A stretch of DNA of 64,000 nucleotides from Streptomyces spectabilis (GCF_008704795.1 NZ_CP023690.1:1994501-2058500); one strand, 5' to 3'. Counted from the first letter of the stretch, positions 1 through 9,713 are shown. The notes: a model not told the origin generated them from the letters alone. Made by a program: numbers and translations.

Positions 1-286
1 CGCTGTGGCAGGCCTCGATCTCGGGCACTCCGGCCAGGCGCTCGGCGATGTCGTCAGGCGCGCTGGGGTCGAACGGCTTCACCGCGATGAAGGCGGTGAG
101 CGGCAGGCCCACGGCTTCGGGGTCGACGACCGCGGCGTACCCGCGGATCACCCCGCGCTGTTCGAGCCGGCGCACCCGCTGGTGCACGGCAGACGTGGAC
201 AGGCCCGTGGCCTTGCCCAGGTCGGTGTAGCTCATCCGCCCGTCCTTGACGAGCAGCTGCACGATCTGTCGGTCCAGCTCCTCCAT
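1..286 (-). CDS. Lrp/AsnC-family transcriptional regulator (C-terminus beyond window)
   Basis: The reverse strand reads an N-terminal AsnC-type winged helix (residues ~4-60: a LDRQIVQLL helix, then a Y-T-D-L-G-K recognition region) followed by the start of the RAM/AsnC ligand-binding domain; the remainder lies left of the window. Family members are octameric amino-acid-responsive DNA-binding proteins. The ATG at 284-286 is only 6 nt from a -10-like TAGGTT (293-298 on the reverse strand) and has no Shine-Dalgarno sequence, so the mRNA is probably leaderless. The ligand cannot be told because the effector domain is cut off. Confidence 0.88.
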   Translation of the reverse strand, partial: MEELDRQIVQLLVKDGRMSYTDLGKATGLSTSAVHQRVRRLEQRGVIRGYAAVVDPEAVGLPLTAFIAVKPFDPSAPDDIAERLAGVPEIEACHS

Positions 287-672
287 GCGCCGAACCTACA
301 GTGCCCTTGATCCTCGCCGATACCTGAGTGACGTCCGGAAGGCACCGGGGCGGCCCCCGGGCGCCGCCCGCGCGAGGGCGGGAGCGGCGCGAGCAGGGCG
401 CCCGCGGCCCTGGCTCCCGGTGCCACGGACGCGTCGGCGGAAGGGACCGCGGGAGGGGATCGCTCCGCATGACTCCCCGCACCTCCGCATACCTGCGCAC
501 GCCTCGGGAGCCGCCCCGCGCACAGCGGCATCTTCATCCGGCATGTGACGAACACCACACATCAGGGGGCGGGTCCGCGGAAGTGCCGCGATTACCGCCA
601 GGACGGGGCGGGAAGTGCTTCGTGTGGTCGAGGCCGCAGTGCCTTGTCGGCCCACCCGAGGGGGAGATTCCC
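287..672. promoter_or_regulatory. Divergent intergenic region, no gene seen
   Basis: This 386-base gap separates the leaderless Lrp gene from the plus-strand gene at 673. On the minus strand TAGGTT (293-298) is the likely -10 of the Lrp gene. A Crp-like half-matched site, GTGACGAACACCAC, lies at 545-558. The strong ribosome binding site GAGGGGGAG precedes the ATG at 673. Open frames inside are GC-skewed shadows without start signals. Confidence 0.4.
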
Positions 673-1119
673 ATGCATAACCTGAAGCGCCCCGGTCGTC
701 CCGCGCGCCGCAAGCAGCAGATCGTCGAACTGCTCGAACCCGCACCGGAGGGCGTCGAACCCGCCGACGCCGACGACGAGGATTTCGACACCTACGACAC
801 CCTGGAGATGTACCGCGTGACCTGCCCCGACTGCGGGCAGCCCATCGCGCTCCTGGCGGACGAGGACGTCCTGCCCGAGCACGCCCTGTGCCCCACTCCG
901 TGGAACCCCTTCGGGCTCACCGTCTGCGCGGGCACGGGCCGCCCCGCGACCGAGGCCGAGTCCGCGGACGAGTCGCCCGAGCCGCAGGAGCAGGACACCG
1001 CCCGGCTCCTGACGCTCCCCCAGGGCCTGGACTGGCGCACGCAGCCGTTCTCGCACGTGGGCGGGCCCGGCTCACGTCCGATGCGGGTGCCCCGGCAGGT
1101 CCGCCGCGCCGCGGCCTGA
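673..1119 (+). CDS. Hypothetical protein with a CPDC cysteine pair
   Basis: 148 residues. The N-terminus is basic (RPGRPARRKQQ), then an acidic stretch, then a short cysteine-bearing segment (CPDC near residue 55, further Cys at ~76 and ~87) that resembles half of a zinc ribbon; the C-terminus is basic again. The ATG was chosen because a strong GAGGGGGAG sits 7 nt upstream; the frame stays open much further 5' but without initiation signals. No signal peptide or membrane segment is visible. I do not recognise the family. Zinc binding is an inference from cysteine spacing only. Confidence 0.7.
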   Translation: MHNLKRPGRPARRKQQIVELLEPAPEGVEPADADDEDFDTYDTLEMYRVTCPDCGQPIALLADEDVLPEHALCPTPWNPFGLTVCAGTGRPATEAESADESPEPQEQDTARLLTLPQGLDWRTQPFSHVGGPGSRPMRVPRQVRRAAA

Positions 1120-1170
1120 TCCGCCGCATCCGGTCCGTTCCCGCGACGGCCCGTCACCACCGGCGGGCCG

Positions 1171-2262
1171 TCACCAGTAGTCGCCGCGCACCATCGCCGC
1201 GAGGCTCGCGTGGTGCAGGATCAGGGTGTCGGGGTCGTCCGGCACCGCCGCCTCCCCGAAGTGCACCTGCCGGTGGGCGACGCGCAGCATGACGATGGCG
1301 TGCCGCAGCGCCGCGTACAGCGTGTAGAAGTCCATGTCGCGCGGCCGGTGGCCGGTCAGCTCCGCATAGCGGTCCTCGACGCGGTCGCGGCGCAGGAAGC
1401 CGGGCAGTCCACGCTGCCCGAAACCCGCCGTCAGGTCCTGGAAGAACCGGTGCAGATACACGGTCCAGCCGAGGTCGACCTCGCGCGGCCCGAGGCAGGC
1501 CATCTCCCAGTCGAGCACGGCGGCCGGGTCGAAGCCGTCGTAGACGATGTTGCCGATGCGGGCGTCGCCCCAGTTCAGGACCGTCTCGCCGGGGTCGGCG
1601 GGCCACAGGTCCGCCAGGCGCCCGAAGGCGCTCTCGATGAGGGGTGAGCGGGGCAGGCCCCGCACCACCCACGCGTAGTACGCCCGCTGTGCCGTCACGT
1701 GGCGGCGCAGCGGATCGCCGTCGCCGGGCAGCGCGAGGAACGCCGCCTCCTCGGCCGGGACCTGGTCGTGCAGCCGGGCCAGGACGCCGACCGTGGCGTC
1801 CTCCAGGTGCGTGCGCTCGGCGTCGCTCGCCGCGTGCAGCCAGTTGCCCTCGTAGGTGTACGGCATGACGTCCGGCGGCACCCGGCCCGCGACGCGCTCC
1901 ATCACGAAGAACGGCGCGCCGAGCGGACCCGGGTCCTCCTCCAGCCACAGCACGCGCGGCACCGGCACGTCGGTGCGCTCGGCCACGAGCCGCAGGGTCC
2001 GGTACTGGCGCTCCATGTCGTACACCGGGAAGACCGTGTACGCGGCCGGGTCCGCCGCGAGCCGTGCCACGCAGGCGCGCACGGGCGGCCGGGGGTGGTC
2101 GAGGGTGAACAGGAGCGTCTCGCTCGACATGCCGTTGGACTCGGGCACGGTCACGTCGACCGCCCTGGCGCCGGGCAGCCGCGCGCCGAGCCAGTCGGTC
2201 AGGCGGCGGGCGAGCGCCTCGGGATCGCGCGTGGTGGTGCGGGGCCGGGGTGCGGTGGCCAT
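1171..2262 (-). CDS. Phosphotransferase of the APH / ACAD10-like family
   Basis: 363 residues, the usual length for aminoglycoside-phosphotransferase-fold proteins that accompany acyl-CoA metabolism. A nucleotide-binding N-lobe (~20-110) is followed by the catalytic loop LNWGDARIGN (the canonical HGD reads NWGD here, as is common in this subfamily) and the metal-binding DWE about 18 residues later. The substrate is probably a hydroxyacyl-CoA or a lipid/steroid alcohol rather than an antibiotic. The ATG at 2262 has GAGAGGAG-like sequence upstream; an overlapping longer frame is rejected. It lies 35 nt downstream of the AttH-like gene on the same strand, so the two are probably co-transcribed from the promoter near 3500. 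Confidence 0.85.
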   Translation of the reverse strand: MATAPRPRTTTRDPEALARRLTDWLGARLPGARAVDVTVPESNGMSSETLLFTLDHPRPPVRACVARLAADPAAYTVFPVYDMERQYRTLRLVAERTDVPVPRVLWLEEDPGPLGAPFFVMERVAGRVPPDVMPYTYEGNWLHAASDAERTHLEDATVGVLARLHDQVPAEEAAFLALPGDGDPLRRHVTAQRAYYAWVVRGLPRSPLIESAFGRLADLWPADPGETVLNWGDARIGNIVYDGFDPAAVLDWEMACLGPREVDLGWTVYLHRFFQDLTAGFGQRGLPGFLRRDRVEDRYAELTGHRPRDMDFYTLYAALRHAIVMLRVAHRQVHFGEAAVPDDPDTLILHHASLAAMVRGDYW

Positions 2263-2297
2263 GTCGGCGCTCCTCTCAGGGGGCGGGCAGGCGCCGC

Positions 2298-3425
2298 TCA
2301 GGGCGCGACGGAGCCGAAGCCGGTGAAGCCGCTCGGGTCGTGGCGGCCGAACGTGCCGTGCTCGAAGATCCCGTGGCCGGTCCGGCCGTCGAGGGTGCAG
2401 CGGGCCGCGTGGTCGACGACGCCGTACGCGGCGAGGGGGTGGGCCGCGGGGTCCGACAGGTCGTAGGCGCGGCGCTCGCACCAGGAGCGGCCGCGCCAGG
2501 TGCCGTGCTGCCAGTCGTCCGCGGGCGGGTACCCCGCGCCGACGGCGAGCGGCAGCGAGGTGAGGACCTCGACGCCGAGCTCGACCGGCTTGCGGGTGAG
2601 CGGATCGGTCAGGTGGACGACCGCGGACTCGGGGTGCCGGGTGCCGGAGCGGTAGGCGATGTCGGCCCGGGGCCAGCCGAGTTGGCGGTCGGGGTCGCCC
2701 GGGCGGACGAGGGTCGCGTCGTTGAGGGTGCGGTAGCCGTCGGCGTCCTCCTGGGTGATGACCATCAGGAAGCGGTCGTCGAAGCGGACCGGGCACCAGA
2801 TCCAGTGGAAGCCGTCCGTGGGGAACTCCTCGGCGAGGCGGCCGCCCTCCTCGCCGGGGATCGGCCGCACGCCCCAGCTCCGGTCGCGGGTCGCCGTCCA
2901 CTCCCCGGGCGTCACCGGGATGTCCTCGCCGTCGAGGCGTATCGTTCCGGCGCAGTGGCCCGCCTGCACGAACCGGCGGCCTTCGAGGGTGAGCCTGCCG
3001 CCGCGCCGCTGGAGGTGGTGCGGCTCCCACAGGGCGGGGAAGTCGGCGTGCCAGGTGAGGTCGTACGCGAGCGAGCGCGCGTCGTCGGGGTCGGCGGCGC
3101 AGGTGAGGCGGAGCCGGCGCAGCGGCTCCTCGACCAGGATGCGGAGGGGGCCGACGGAGAGTTCCATACGGTCGTCGCCGAGCGCGTCGGACGCGCGTAC
3201 GGCGTGCAGCGTATCGCCGGTGCGCAGGGTGGCGTACGCGTCGATGACACCCGCGTTCGGATAGACGCCGAGGCCGAGGATCAGGAGCGCTCGGCCCTCG
3301 TGGTCGAAGAGGTGGAAGATGCACCGGTCATAGGCGTTGCGGTCGCCGGTGGCCACGTGCTTCATGGACAGCGGCACTTGGTGGACGGGGTACTCGTCGA
3401 GGGGCACGGGGCGGTCGTCCGGCAC
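2298..3425 (-). CDS. AttH/CrtC-like (lipocalin-fold) hypothetical protein
   Basis: 375 residues, cytosolic, with many Trp/His/Asp residues and the repeated short beta-strand pattern seen in the AttH / hydroxyneurosporene-synthase-like superfamily (for example WTATRDRSWGVRP around residue 180 and GFHWIWCP around 210). Proteins of this type are often found next to the APH-like gene seen just downstream, and may handle a hydrophobic terpenoid or steroid substrate. The exact reaction is unknown. The start at 3425 has AGGGAGGC upstream. A palindrome at 3488-3500 lies about 65 nt upstream and may control this two-gene operon. Confidence 0.7.
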   Translation of the reverse strand: MPDDRPVPLDEYPVHQVPLSMKHVATGDRNAYDRCIFHLFDHEGRALLILGLGVYPNAGVIDAYATLRTGDTLHAVRASDALGDDRMELSVGPLRILVEEPLRRLRLTCAADPDDARSLAYDLTWHADFPALWEPHHLQRRGGRLTLEGRRFVQAGHCAGTIRLDGEDIPVTPGEWTATRDRSWGVRPIPGEEGGRLAEEFPTDGFHWIWCPVRFDDRFLMVITQEDADGYRTLNDATLVRPGDPDRQLGWPRADIAYRSGTRHPESAVVHLTDPLTRKPVELGVEVLTSLPLAVGAGYPPADDWQHGTWRGRSWCERRAYDLSDPAAHPLAAYGVVDHAARCTLDGRTGHGIFEHGTFGRHDPSGFTGFGSVAP

Positions 3426-3487
3426 GGGGTGCCTCCCTGGGGACAGGGTGGTCGGGAGGGCCGGGTGGCGCGCGCCCGGACCGGAAT

Positions 3488-3500
3488 TGACGGTACGTCA
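3488..3500 (-). promoter_or_regulatory. Palindromic operator TGACG-GTA-CGTCA
   Basis: A perfect 5+5 inverted repeat with a 3-base centre, placed 63-75 nt upstream of the start codon at 3425. TGACG/CGTCA half-sites of this kind are typical targets of TetR-family regulators of lipid and acyl-CoA genes in actinomycetes (general knowledge). Its placement suggests control of the AttH-like/phosphotransferase operon. No regulator gene is adjacent. Confidence 0.45.
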
Positions 3501-3718
3501 GATGCCGCACGGGAGCCATACACGTGTCAGCACCTGGCGCGTACGGCTCGGATGGCGGGCGCGCGAGGCACCGACGGCGCGTGCGTCCGCGACGGCGTGC
3601 CGCCGCGTACGGCGGCGCTGGTGCGGTGCGACGCGTGCGCCGCGCGGCGGCGAACCCTGAACGCACTCTCGATTCGACCCGATGGTGACCTGGCCACCGC
3701 GGTGCGCGTTGGCCGGAC

Positions 3719-4351
3719 ATGACCCCCACACACGCTCCGGCAGGCCAGCACCGCCGTACGCTCGCGCCACAGTCCACCACCGCAGAATCGGTTCCTCGCC
3801 GGTCCCCCTACGCACAGCAGCAGTCGTACTCCCCACAGGCCCCTTACGCCCCGCAGACCTCGTACGCACCATCCGGCTACTCCCCGCAGCACCAGCCGCC
3901 GCCTCCGCAGCCCGCGCCGCCCCAGGATCCGCCCATCTACCGCGCGCTGGTGCGCCTCTGGTCCGACCGCGGCCGGACGCTGCCGGGGCGCCACGACCCC
4001 GAGTGGGTGCGCCTCGCGGCCCCGCCCGCGCCGAGCGGCCAGTTCACGGGCCACTTCGGGGCGCCCCAGGACATGTCCTTCGACTCCCCCTACGACCTGG
4101 CTCCCGGCGCGCGGTACGAGACGGGCCGGGGCGCCCCGTACGGCACGCGCGGCGCCGGGGACGACACCCTGCCCGTCGGCGGTCACGACGGCTACGGCCG
4201 GGCCCGGCACCCGCAGGTCCCGCCGGTCCCCCCGGATCCCGGCCCGGAGCCGGGTGCGGAGCGGGACGCCCGCCCGGCGGCGCCGGACCCCCGCCTGCTG
4301 ATCAGCCCCGCCCCGCAGAGCTCCTTCGGCCTGCGGCCCGGGTCAGCGTGA
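3719..4351 (+). CDS. Pro/Gln/Tyr-rich hypothetical protein
   Basis: 210 residues. Residues ~25-70 are a low-complexity segment rich in Tyr, Gln, Ser and Pro. A compact conserved-looking core follows (~71-100: PIYRALVRLWSDRGRTLPG, then a DPEW motif), and the tail is Gly/Pro-rich and disordered. No signal peptide or membrane helix. The ATG at 3719 follows a GCGTTGGCCGGAC stretch with only a weak ribosome binding site. It ends convergently, overlapping the acyl-CoA dehydrogenase stop by 9 bases. Function unknown; the RALVRLWSDRGR core is the part to compare across Streptomyces. Confidence 0.6.
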   Translation: MTPTHAPAGQHRRTLAPQSTTAESVPRRSPYAQQQSYSPQAPYAPQTSYAPSGYSPQHQPPPPQPAPPQDPPIYRALVRLWSDRGRTLPGRHDPEWVRLAAPPAPSGQFTGHFGAPQDMSFDSPYDLAPGARYETGRGAPYGTRGAGDDTLPVGGHDGYGRARHPQVPPVPPDPGPEPGAERDARPAAPDPRLLISPAPQSSFGLRPGSA

Positions 4352-5515
4352 GTCGGGGCCCGCGAGGTGGCGGGCGATGACCATCCGCTGGATCTGGTTG
4401 GTGCCCTCGACGATCTGGAGCACCTTGGCCTCGCGCATATAGCGCTCGACCGGGAAGTCGGCGGTGTAGCCGTAGCCGCCCAGGACCTGCACGGCGTCCG
4501 TGGTGACCTTCATCGCGGCGTCGGTGCACAGGAGTTTGGCCATCGCCGCCTGCTTGGAGAACGGCTTGCCCGCGTCCCGCAGCCGGGCCGCCGCCAGATA
4601 CAGCGCCCGCCCCGCCTCGATCTGGGTCGCCATGTCGGCGAGCATGAAGCGCAGGCCCTGGAAGTCGGCGATGGGCCGCCCGAACTGCCGGCGCTCGGTC
4701 GCGTACGTCAGCGCCTCGTCGAGCGCCGCCTGGGCCACGCCGATCGCGCACGCCGCGATCCCGAGCCGCCCCGAGTCGAGCGCGGACAGGGCGATCGCGA
4801 AGCCCTGGCCCTCGTCGCCGAGGCGGCGGGCGTCCGGCACCCGGACCCCGTCGAAGTGGAGCTGCGCCGTGGGCGAGCCGTTCATGCCCATCTTCTTCTC
4901 CGGAGCGGCGGCCGAGAGCCCCTCCGCGTCGCCCGGCACCAGGAAGGCCGTGACGCCCTTGGCGCCCTCGCCGCCGGTGCGGGCGAGCACCGTGTAGAAG
5001 TCGGCGATGCCGCCGTGCGTGATCCAGGCCTTCGTCCCGGTGAGGACCCAGTCGTCGCCCTCACGCACCGCCTTGGTGCGCAGCGAGGCGGCGTCCGAGC
5101 CGGAGGAGGGCTCCGACAGGCAGTAGGCGCCGAGGAGTTTGCCGCCCAGCATCCGCGGGAGGTGCTCGGCCCGCTGCTCCTTGGTGCCGTAGCCCGCGAG
5201 GGCGTGGCAGGAGAGGGAGTGCACGCTGACGCCGAGGCCGACCGTGAGACGGGCCGCGGCCAGCTCTTCGAGGACCTGGAGGTACACCTCGTACGGCTGG
5301 TCGCCGCCGCCGAACGCGGAGTCGTAGGGCAGTCCGAGCAGACCCGACTCCGAGAGCAGCGCGAAGAGTTCGCGCGGGAAGCGGCCCGCGGCCTCCTCGT
5401 CGGCCGCGTGCGGGGCGATCTCCCGCTGGACAAGATCGCGGACGAGCGCCAGGAGATCCCGGGCCTCCTCCGTGGGCAGTTGGCGCTCCACCGGCTGCAC
5501 GGCTCCGTCGGCCAT
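4343..5515 (-). CDS. Acyl-CoA dehydrogenase
   Basis: 390 residues, standard length. The N-terminal helical domain (~15-125) precedes the FAD-contacting signature YCLSEPSSGSDAASL (~135-150) and ITHGG; the C-terminal helical domain carries RRQFGRPIADFQ, the QVLGGYGY segment and EGTNQIQRMV, where EGT(N) supplies the usual catalytic glutamate for short/medium-chain enzymes. It catalyses FAD-dependent alpha,beta-dehydrogenation of acyl-CoA, passing electrons to ETF. ATG at 5515 has GGAGAGGAGAG upstream. The frame is open further 5' but without initiation signals. Substrate chain length cannot be set from sequence. Confidence 0.93.
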   Translation of the reverse strand: MADGAVQPVERQLPTEEARDLLALVRDLVQREIAPHAADEEAAGRFPRELFALLSESGLLGLPYDSAFGGGDQPYEVYLQVLEELAAARLTVGLGVSVHSLSCHALAGYGTKEQRAEHLPRMLGGKLLGAYCLSEPSSGSDAASLRTKAVREGDDWVLTGTKAWITHGGIADFYTVLARTGGEGAKGVTAFLVPGDAEGLSAAAPEKKMGMNGSPTAQLHFDGVRVPDARRLGDEGQGFAIALSALDSGRLGIAACAIGVAQAALDEALTYATERRQFGRPIADFQGLRFMLADMATQIEAGRALYLAAARLRDAGKPFSKQAAMAKLLCTDAAMKVTTDAVQVLGGYGYTADFPVERYMREAKVLQIVEGTNQIQRMVIARHLAGPDSR

Positions 5516-5770
5516 CCCGCTCTCCTCTCCCCTGTTCCCCTGTCGGGCACTTGCGGCGGACGCGCGCACGGGGTGTGACGACGCCGCCGGGACACTGCCA
5601 CGCCGATGCTGCCCTTCCGGATCGCGGAAGCTGCTGACCAGCGACTGTGGCGCGTTGAGTATGCCCGATCGGCGGCATGGCGTCACGGGTTCTCCCGGCC
5701 GCCTTCCGATCTTCACCAGCCACTTCTCGCACCGGGCGGAAACAGGCCAGGAGGACGGAGGGAAACGGGA

Positions 5771-5814
5771 ATTGGTCCGAACCATTGACGCAATGGTCTA
5801 GTCCTCCCTAGAGT
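5771..5814 (+). promoter_or_regulatory. Chitinase promoter with DasR/chi direct-repeat boxes
   Basis: The -35 TTGACG (5785-5790) and -10 TAGAGT (5809-5814) are 18 nt apart. Two operator-like boxes flank the -35: TTGGTCCGAACCA (5772-5784) and TGGTCTAGTCC (5794-5804). The second matches the DasR-responsive element core TGGTCTAGACCA closely, and the pair reproduces the direct-repeat layout known from Streptomyces chitinase promoters. The same arrangement occurs at the second chitinase (29673-29715). The remainder of the divergent gap 5516-5921 shows no gene; the leader to the ATG at 5922 is about 100 nt. Confidence 0.8.
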
Positions 5815-5921
5815 CCAGCGGCACGGAATCTTTCGCGTTCATGCCAATTCAAAGCGCGACTGTTCTTTGGTCAACAGCACCATCCCCCTTTGCTCCCCTC
5901 TCCCCCCACGAGGAGACAGCG

Positions 5922-7169
<1,248 letters not shown>

Positions 7170-7188
7170 TCGTCCACCTCTGACGATC

Positions 7189-7218
7189 GGGGGCGGGAGC
7201 CGGCGGGCTCCCGCCCCC
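7189..7218. terminator. Hairpin terminator between convergent genes
   Basis: Perfect 12-bp stem (GGGGGCGGGAGC at 7189-7200 with its complement at 7207-7218) and a 6-nt loop, between the chitinase stop (7169) and the TetR stop (7227). It can serve both directions. Confidence 0.8.
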
Positions 7219-7226
7219 TCGTCGTC

Positions 7227-7907
7227 TCACGGCGGCGGCGCGGGGCACGCGGGCTCGAACTCCTCGATGACGTTCAGGGTTTCGCGGAGCGTGCGCACGA
7301 GCAGCTCGCGCACGGTGTCCCGGGGCAGCTCCCGCTCGCCCGCCGCGTCCCTGCGGCCGATCCAGTCGAGCGTGATCCCCTCGACGCTGCACAGCCAGCC
7401 GAGCAGCGCCGTGCGCGCGAGCGCGGGGATCGCGCGGCGGCCGTACGCCCCGTCGGCGATCGTGCCGACCATCGCCTCGCGCACGCCGTCCCGGATGGCG
7501 TGCACCTCGGCGTCGAAGCCGACGCCGCCGCTGACGATGGTGCGGTAGGCCGCCTGGTGGTGCTCGGCGTAGCGCAGATAGCCCTCGATGGTGCGGTGCA
7601 CCCGCTCCACGGGCGGGAGTTCGGTGTCGCCCGCCGCCCGCTGGACCAGGTCGGCCACCGAGTCCTCGATGATCGCCAGGTAGTACCCGCGTTTGGATTT
7701 GAAGTAGTAGTAGATCAACCCCTTGGCGACCCGCGCCTGTCTCGCGATGTCGTCCATCGAGAGCGCGTCGTAGGACGTGTCGGCGAACAACTTCCGGCCG
7801 ATGGCGATGAGTTCGGCGCGTCGCGCCACGGAGCGGTCGGAGCCGCGCGCCTGCGGGCGGTCCGCGTCGGCGGAACGGTCGCCACCGCGCTGTTGACTAT
7901 TATTCAA
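7227..7907 (-). CDS. TetR-family transcriptional regulator
   Basis: About 226 residues. The N-terminal helix-turn-helix is clear: RRAELIAIG helix, then SMDDIARQARVAKGLIYYYFKSK, the TetR recognition signature. The C-terminal ligand domain is helical and of ordinary size. The most likely start is TTG at 7907 (L-N-N-S-Q-Q), which sits beside the divergent promoter; a GTG further in (V-A-R-R-A-E-L) is an alternative. Upstream the gene diverges from the DUF6230/DUF6114 operon, with the forward promoter 7893-7922 overlapping its start region, so it may repress that operon and itself. The ligand is unknown. Confidence 0.85.
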   Translation of the reverse strand: MNNSQQRGGDRSADADRPQARGSDRSVARRAELIAIGRKLFADTSYDALSMDDIARQARVAKGLIYYYFKSKRGYYLAIIEDSVADLVQRAAGDTELPPVERVHRTIEGYLRYAEHHQAAYRTIVSGGVGFDAEVHAIRDGVREAMVGTIADGAYGRRAIPALARTALLGWLCSVEGITLDWIGRRDAAGERELPRDTVRELLVRTLRETLNVIEEFEPACPAPPP

Positions 7908-7922
7908 TTTCGGCCCTAGTCT
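7893..7922 (+). promoter_or_regulatory. Promoter for the DUF6230/DUF6114 operon
   Basis: TTGACT (7893-7898) and TAGTCT (7917-7922) separated by 18 nt, in an unusually AT-rich patch. It overlaps the TTG start of the divergent TetR gene, an arrangement that would allow repression by that regulator. Confidence 0.55.
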
Positions 7923-8059
7923 CCAACTGCCTTGGGATGAGCCGCAGTATGGCAGACCCCCACCGTCTGCCCGGAACGGCGCGGCACGCCCGACGGCGCC
8001 CTGTAACGCACTCCCCTTACGCACGCGCGGTACGGCTGAACTCGTACGGGAGGAAGACA

Positions 8060-8686
8060 GTGAGCGCAGACAAGCGGCCCGCAGCGGGGTCCGCCCCCGA
8101 GGGCAGAACCAACTGGAAGAAGACGGCCGTCATCGCGCTGCCCGCGTTCGTCGCGGTGGGCGCGATGGCGTCGATCATGGCGGAGGGCGCGCTCGCCGCG
8201 TCCTTCGCGGTCTCCGGCACCAGCTTCCAGGTCTCGTCGGGCAAGCTGACGAGCCAGGGCCTGGCCAGCTATGTGGAGACCGACCGGAGCGTCGACGGCA
8301 AGGGCCACCCCGTGGCGCTGCTCGGCATCGGCGACGCGACGCTGTCCGACATCTGTCAGGCCGCCTCGGTCAAGACGCCCCTGGGCACCGTGGTGTTCAA
8401 GCTGACGGCGGGCGGCGACGCGGGCAAGGTCACCGCGAGCAACCTGATCATCGATGCCGAGGACCTCGTCGGCGACGCCCGCTTCGGCACCGCCGAGATC
8501 GGCAGGGACGCCTCCACGCTCGACGAGGTGCCCGGGGTCAAGGGCGAGAAGGGCAAGTTCGGCCTCCAGGCCGGGGACATCGAGGTGTCCGGGGTCAAGT
8601 CGCACGCCTGGTCGGCGACCGGCGGCAACTTCCGCCTCAAGGGCATGCGGGTGGACGTCAGCCTGGACGGCAAGAAGTGCTTCTGA
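8060..8686 (+). CDS. DUF6230 family exported/anchored protein
   Basis: 208 residues, GTG start chosen because GGGAGGAAGAC lies just upstream. A cytosolic N-terminus (~25 residues) leads into one hydrophobic segment (~27-52, IALPAFVAVGAMASIMAEGALAA-type), then an all-beta extracytoplasmic domain ending in Cys-Phe, with a second Cys near the middle (DICQA), possibly a disulphide. The length and layout fit DUF6230, a family usually encoded next to DUF6114. It overlaps the next gene by 10 nt, so translation is coupled. Older annotations call such proteins 'cholesterol esterase' but no hydrolase motif is visible. Confidence 0.8.
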   Translation: MSADKRPAAGSAPEGRTNWKKTAVIALPAFVAVGAMASIMAEGALAASFAVSGTSFQVSSGKLTSQGLASYVETDRSVDGKGHPVALLGIGDATLSDICQAASVKTPLGTVVFKLTAGGDAGKVTASNLIIDAEDLVGDARFGTAEIGRDASTLDEVPGVKGEKGKFGLQAGDIEVSGVKSHAWSATGGNFRLKGMRVDVSLDGKKCF

Positions 8687-9672
8687 GCGGGCCCGGCGCA
8701 CCGCGCCGGGGCGGCTGGCTCGACGAGCGCCTTCCGCTCAGGGAGCTGCGCCGGACGGTGCGCAGGTGGCGGCGCACCCGGCCGTTCTGGGGCGGGCTCC
8801 TGCTCCTCCTGGGCGGCGCGGAACTCCTGGTCGTGCCGCTGTCGCCGCTGACGGTCCTGGTGAGCCTCGGGCTCGGCGGGATCGCCGCGATCGGCATCGG
8901 GATCGCGCTGATGGTCGCCGGTCTTTTCCTGTGGCTGCTGCCGCAGGCGCACCACTACGTGTCCGTCAACGCGCTGATCCTGTCGGTCCTGTCGTTCGCG
9001 GCGACCAACCTCGGCGGCTTCCTGGTCGGGATGCTGCTCGGCATCGTGGGCAGCGCGATGGGCTTCGGGTGGACGCCGGTGCCCGAGGACGGCCAGGAGG
9101 AGGCACGGCGGCCCGGGATCCGCGACGGACAGGGCACGCGGACCCTCGCCGTCCTGCTTCCGGTGGCCCTCGCCGGGGCGGCGTTGTGGGGCGCCGCCCC
9201 GGCGAAGGCCGAGCCCGCGGGCGGGGCACTCGCGGCCCCGCGGGCGCCCGGTGACGGGGCCGTCGTGGCGGCGCGGACGCCGCCGACCGTCACGACGACG
9301 CTGTTCGCGCCGAAGGGCTTCATCGTGGCGGGCGTGCGCGACATCCCCACCGCCGACGGGCCGCTGAAGGTGATGGAGCTGCGCATGAACGCGGCCTCGC
9401 TCACCGACTACCGGCTGCGCACCCGCGACGGGAGCCGCGAACTGGCCCTGGGCGCCGACACCTTGGACCTGAACGGCAAGGTCACGCTCTATCTCACCAA
9501 GTTCAAAGGCTGCATCCAGGGCCTGCTGTGCCTGACCTTCACGCCCGACCGGCTGCCCGTGCCGCCGCTGGTGCCGCCGTTCGTCTTCATGACCGACGTG
9601 AGCGCCGAGCAGGCCCTGGTCACCTCGGACGTGATCACCGCGGGCGGACTCAGTCTGCGGGCGCACCCCTGA
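8677..9672 (+). CDS. DUF6114 membrane protein fused to an exported beta domain
   Basis: 331 residues from a GTG inside the preceding gene. Residues ~35-125 contain three to four membrane helices (LLLLLGGAELLVV, IAAIGIGIALMVAGLFLWLL, LILSVLSFAATNLGGFLVGMLLG). After a short cytosolic or loop segment a further hydrophobic stretch (~155-180) leads into a ~150-residue beta-rich domain with CIQGLLC, a likely disulphide pair. This DUF6114 plus C-terminal domain arrangement pairs with DUF6230 and suggests a two-protein envelope complex. Function unknown. Confidence 0.78.
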   Translation: MLLSGPGAPRRGGWLDERLPLRELRRTVRRWRRTRPFWGGLLLLLGGAELLVVPLSPLTVLVSLGLGGIAAIGIGIALMVAGLFLWLLPQAHHYVSVNALILSVLSFAATNLGGFLVGMLLGIVGSAMGFGWTPVPEDGQEEARRPGIRDGQGTRTLAVLLPVALAGAALWGAAPAKAEPAGGALAAPRAPGDGAVVAARTPPTVTTTLFAPKGFIVAGVRDIPTADGPLKVMELRMNAASLTDYRLRTRDGSRELALGADTLDLNGKVTLYLTKFKGCIQGLLCLTFTPDRLPVPPLVPPFVFMTDVSAEQALVTSDVITAGGLSLRAHP

Positions 9673-9713
9673 GGTCACGGGCGCACCCCTGAGAGGTCAT
9701 CCGAGAGGTCATC
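9658..9713 (+). repeat. Short tandem duplications forming the next gene's leader
   Basis: A 15-bp unit CGGGCGCACCCCTGA occurs at 9658-9672 (containing the stop codon of the DUF6114 gene) and again at 9678-9692. GAGAGGTCATC occurs at 9691-9701 and 9703-9713, the second copy ending at the GTG start at 9714. The duplicated GAGAGG is the only ribosome binding site seen for that gene. Confidence 0.7.

Noticed and set aside
545..558. Crp-like site GTGACGAACACCAC
   Set aside because: One key position of the second half-site is wrong and it is far from any recognised promoter; kept only as a note.
2263..3324. 5' extension of the phosphotransferase frame
   Set aside because: The extension overlaps the AttH-like gene in another frame and is Arg/Pro-rich; ATG 2262 with a ribosome binding site gives the family length.
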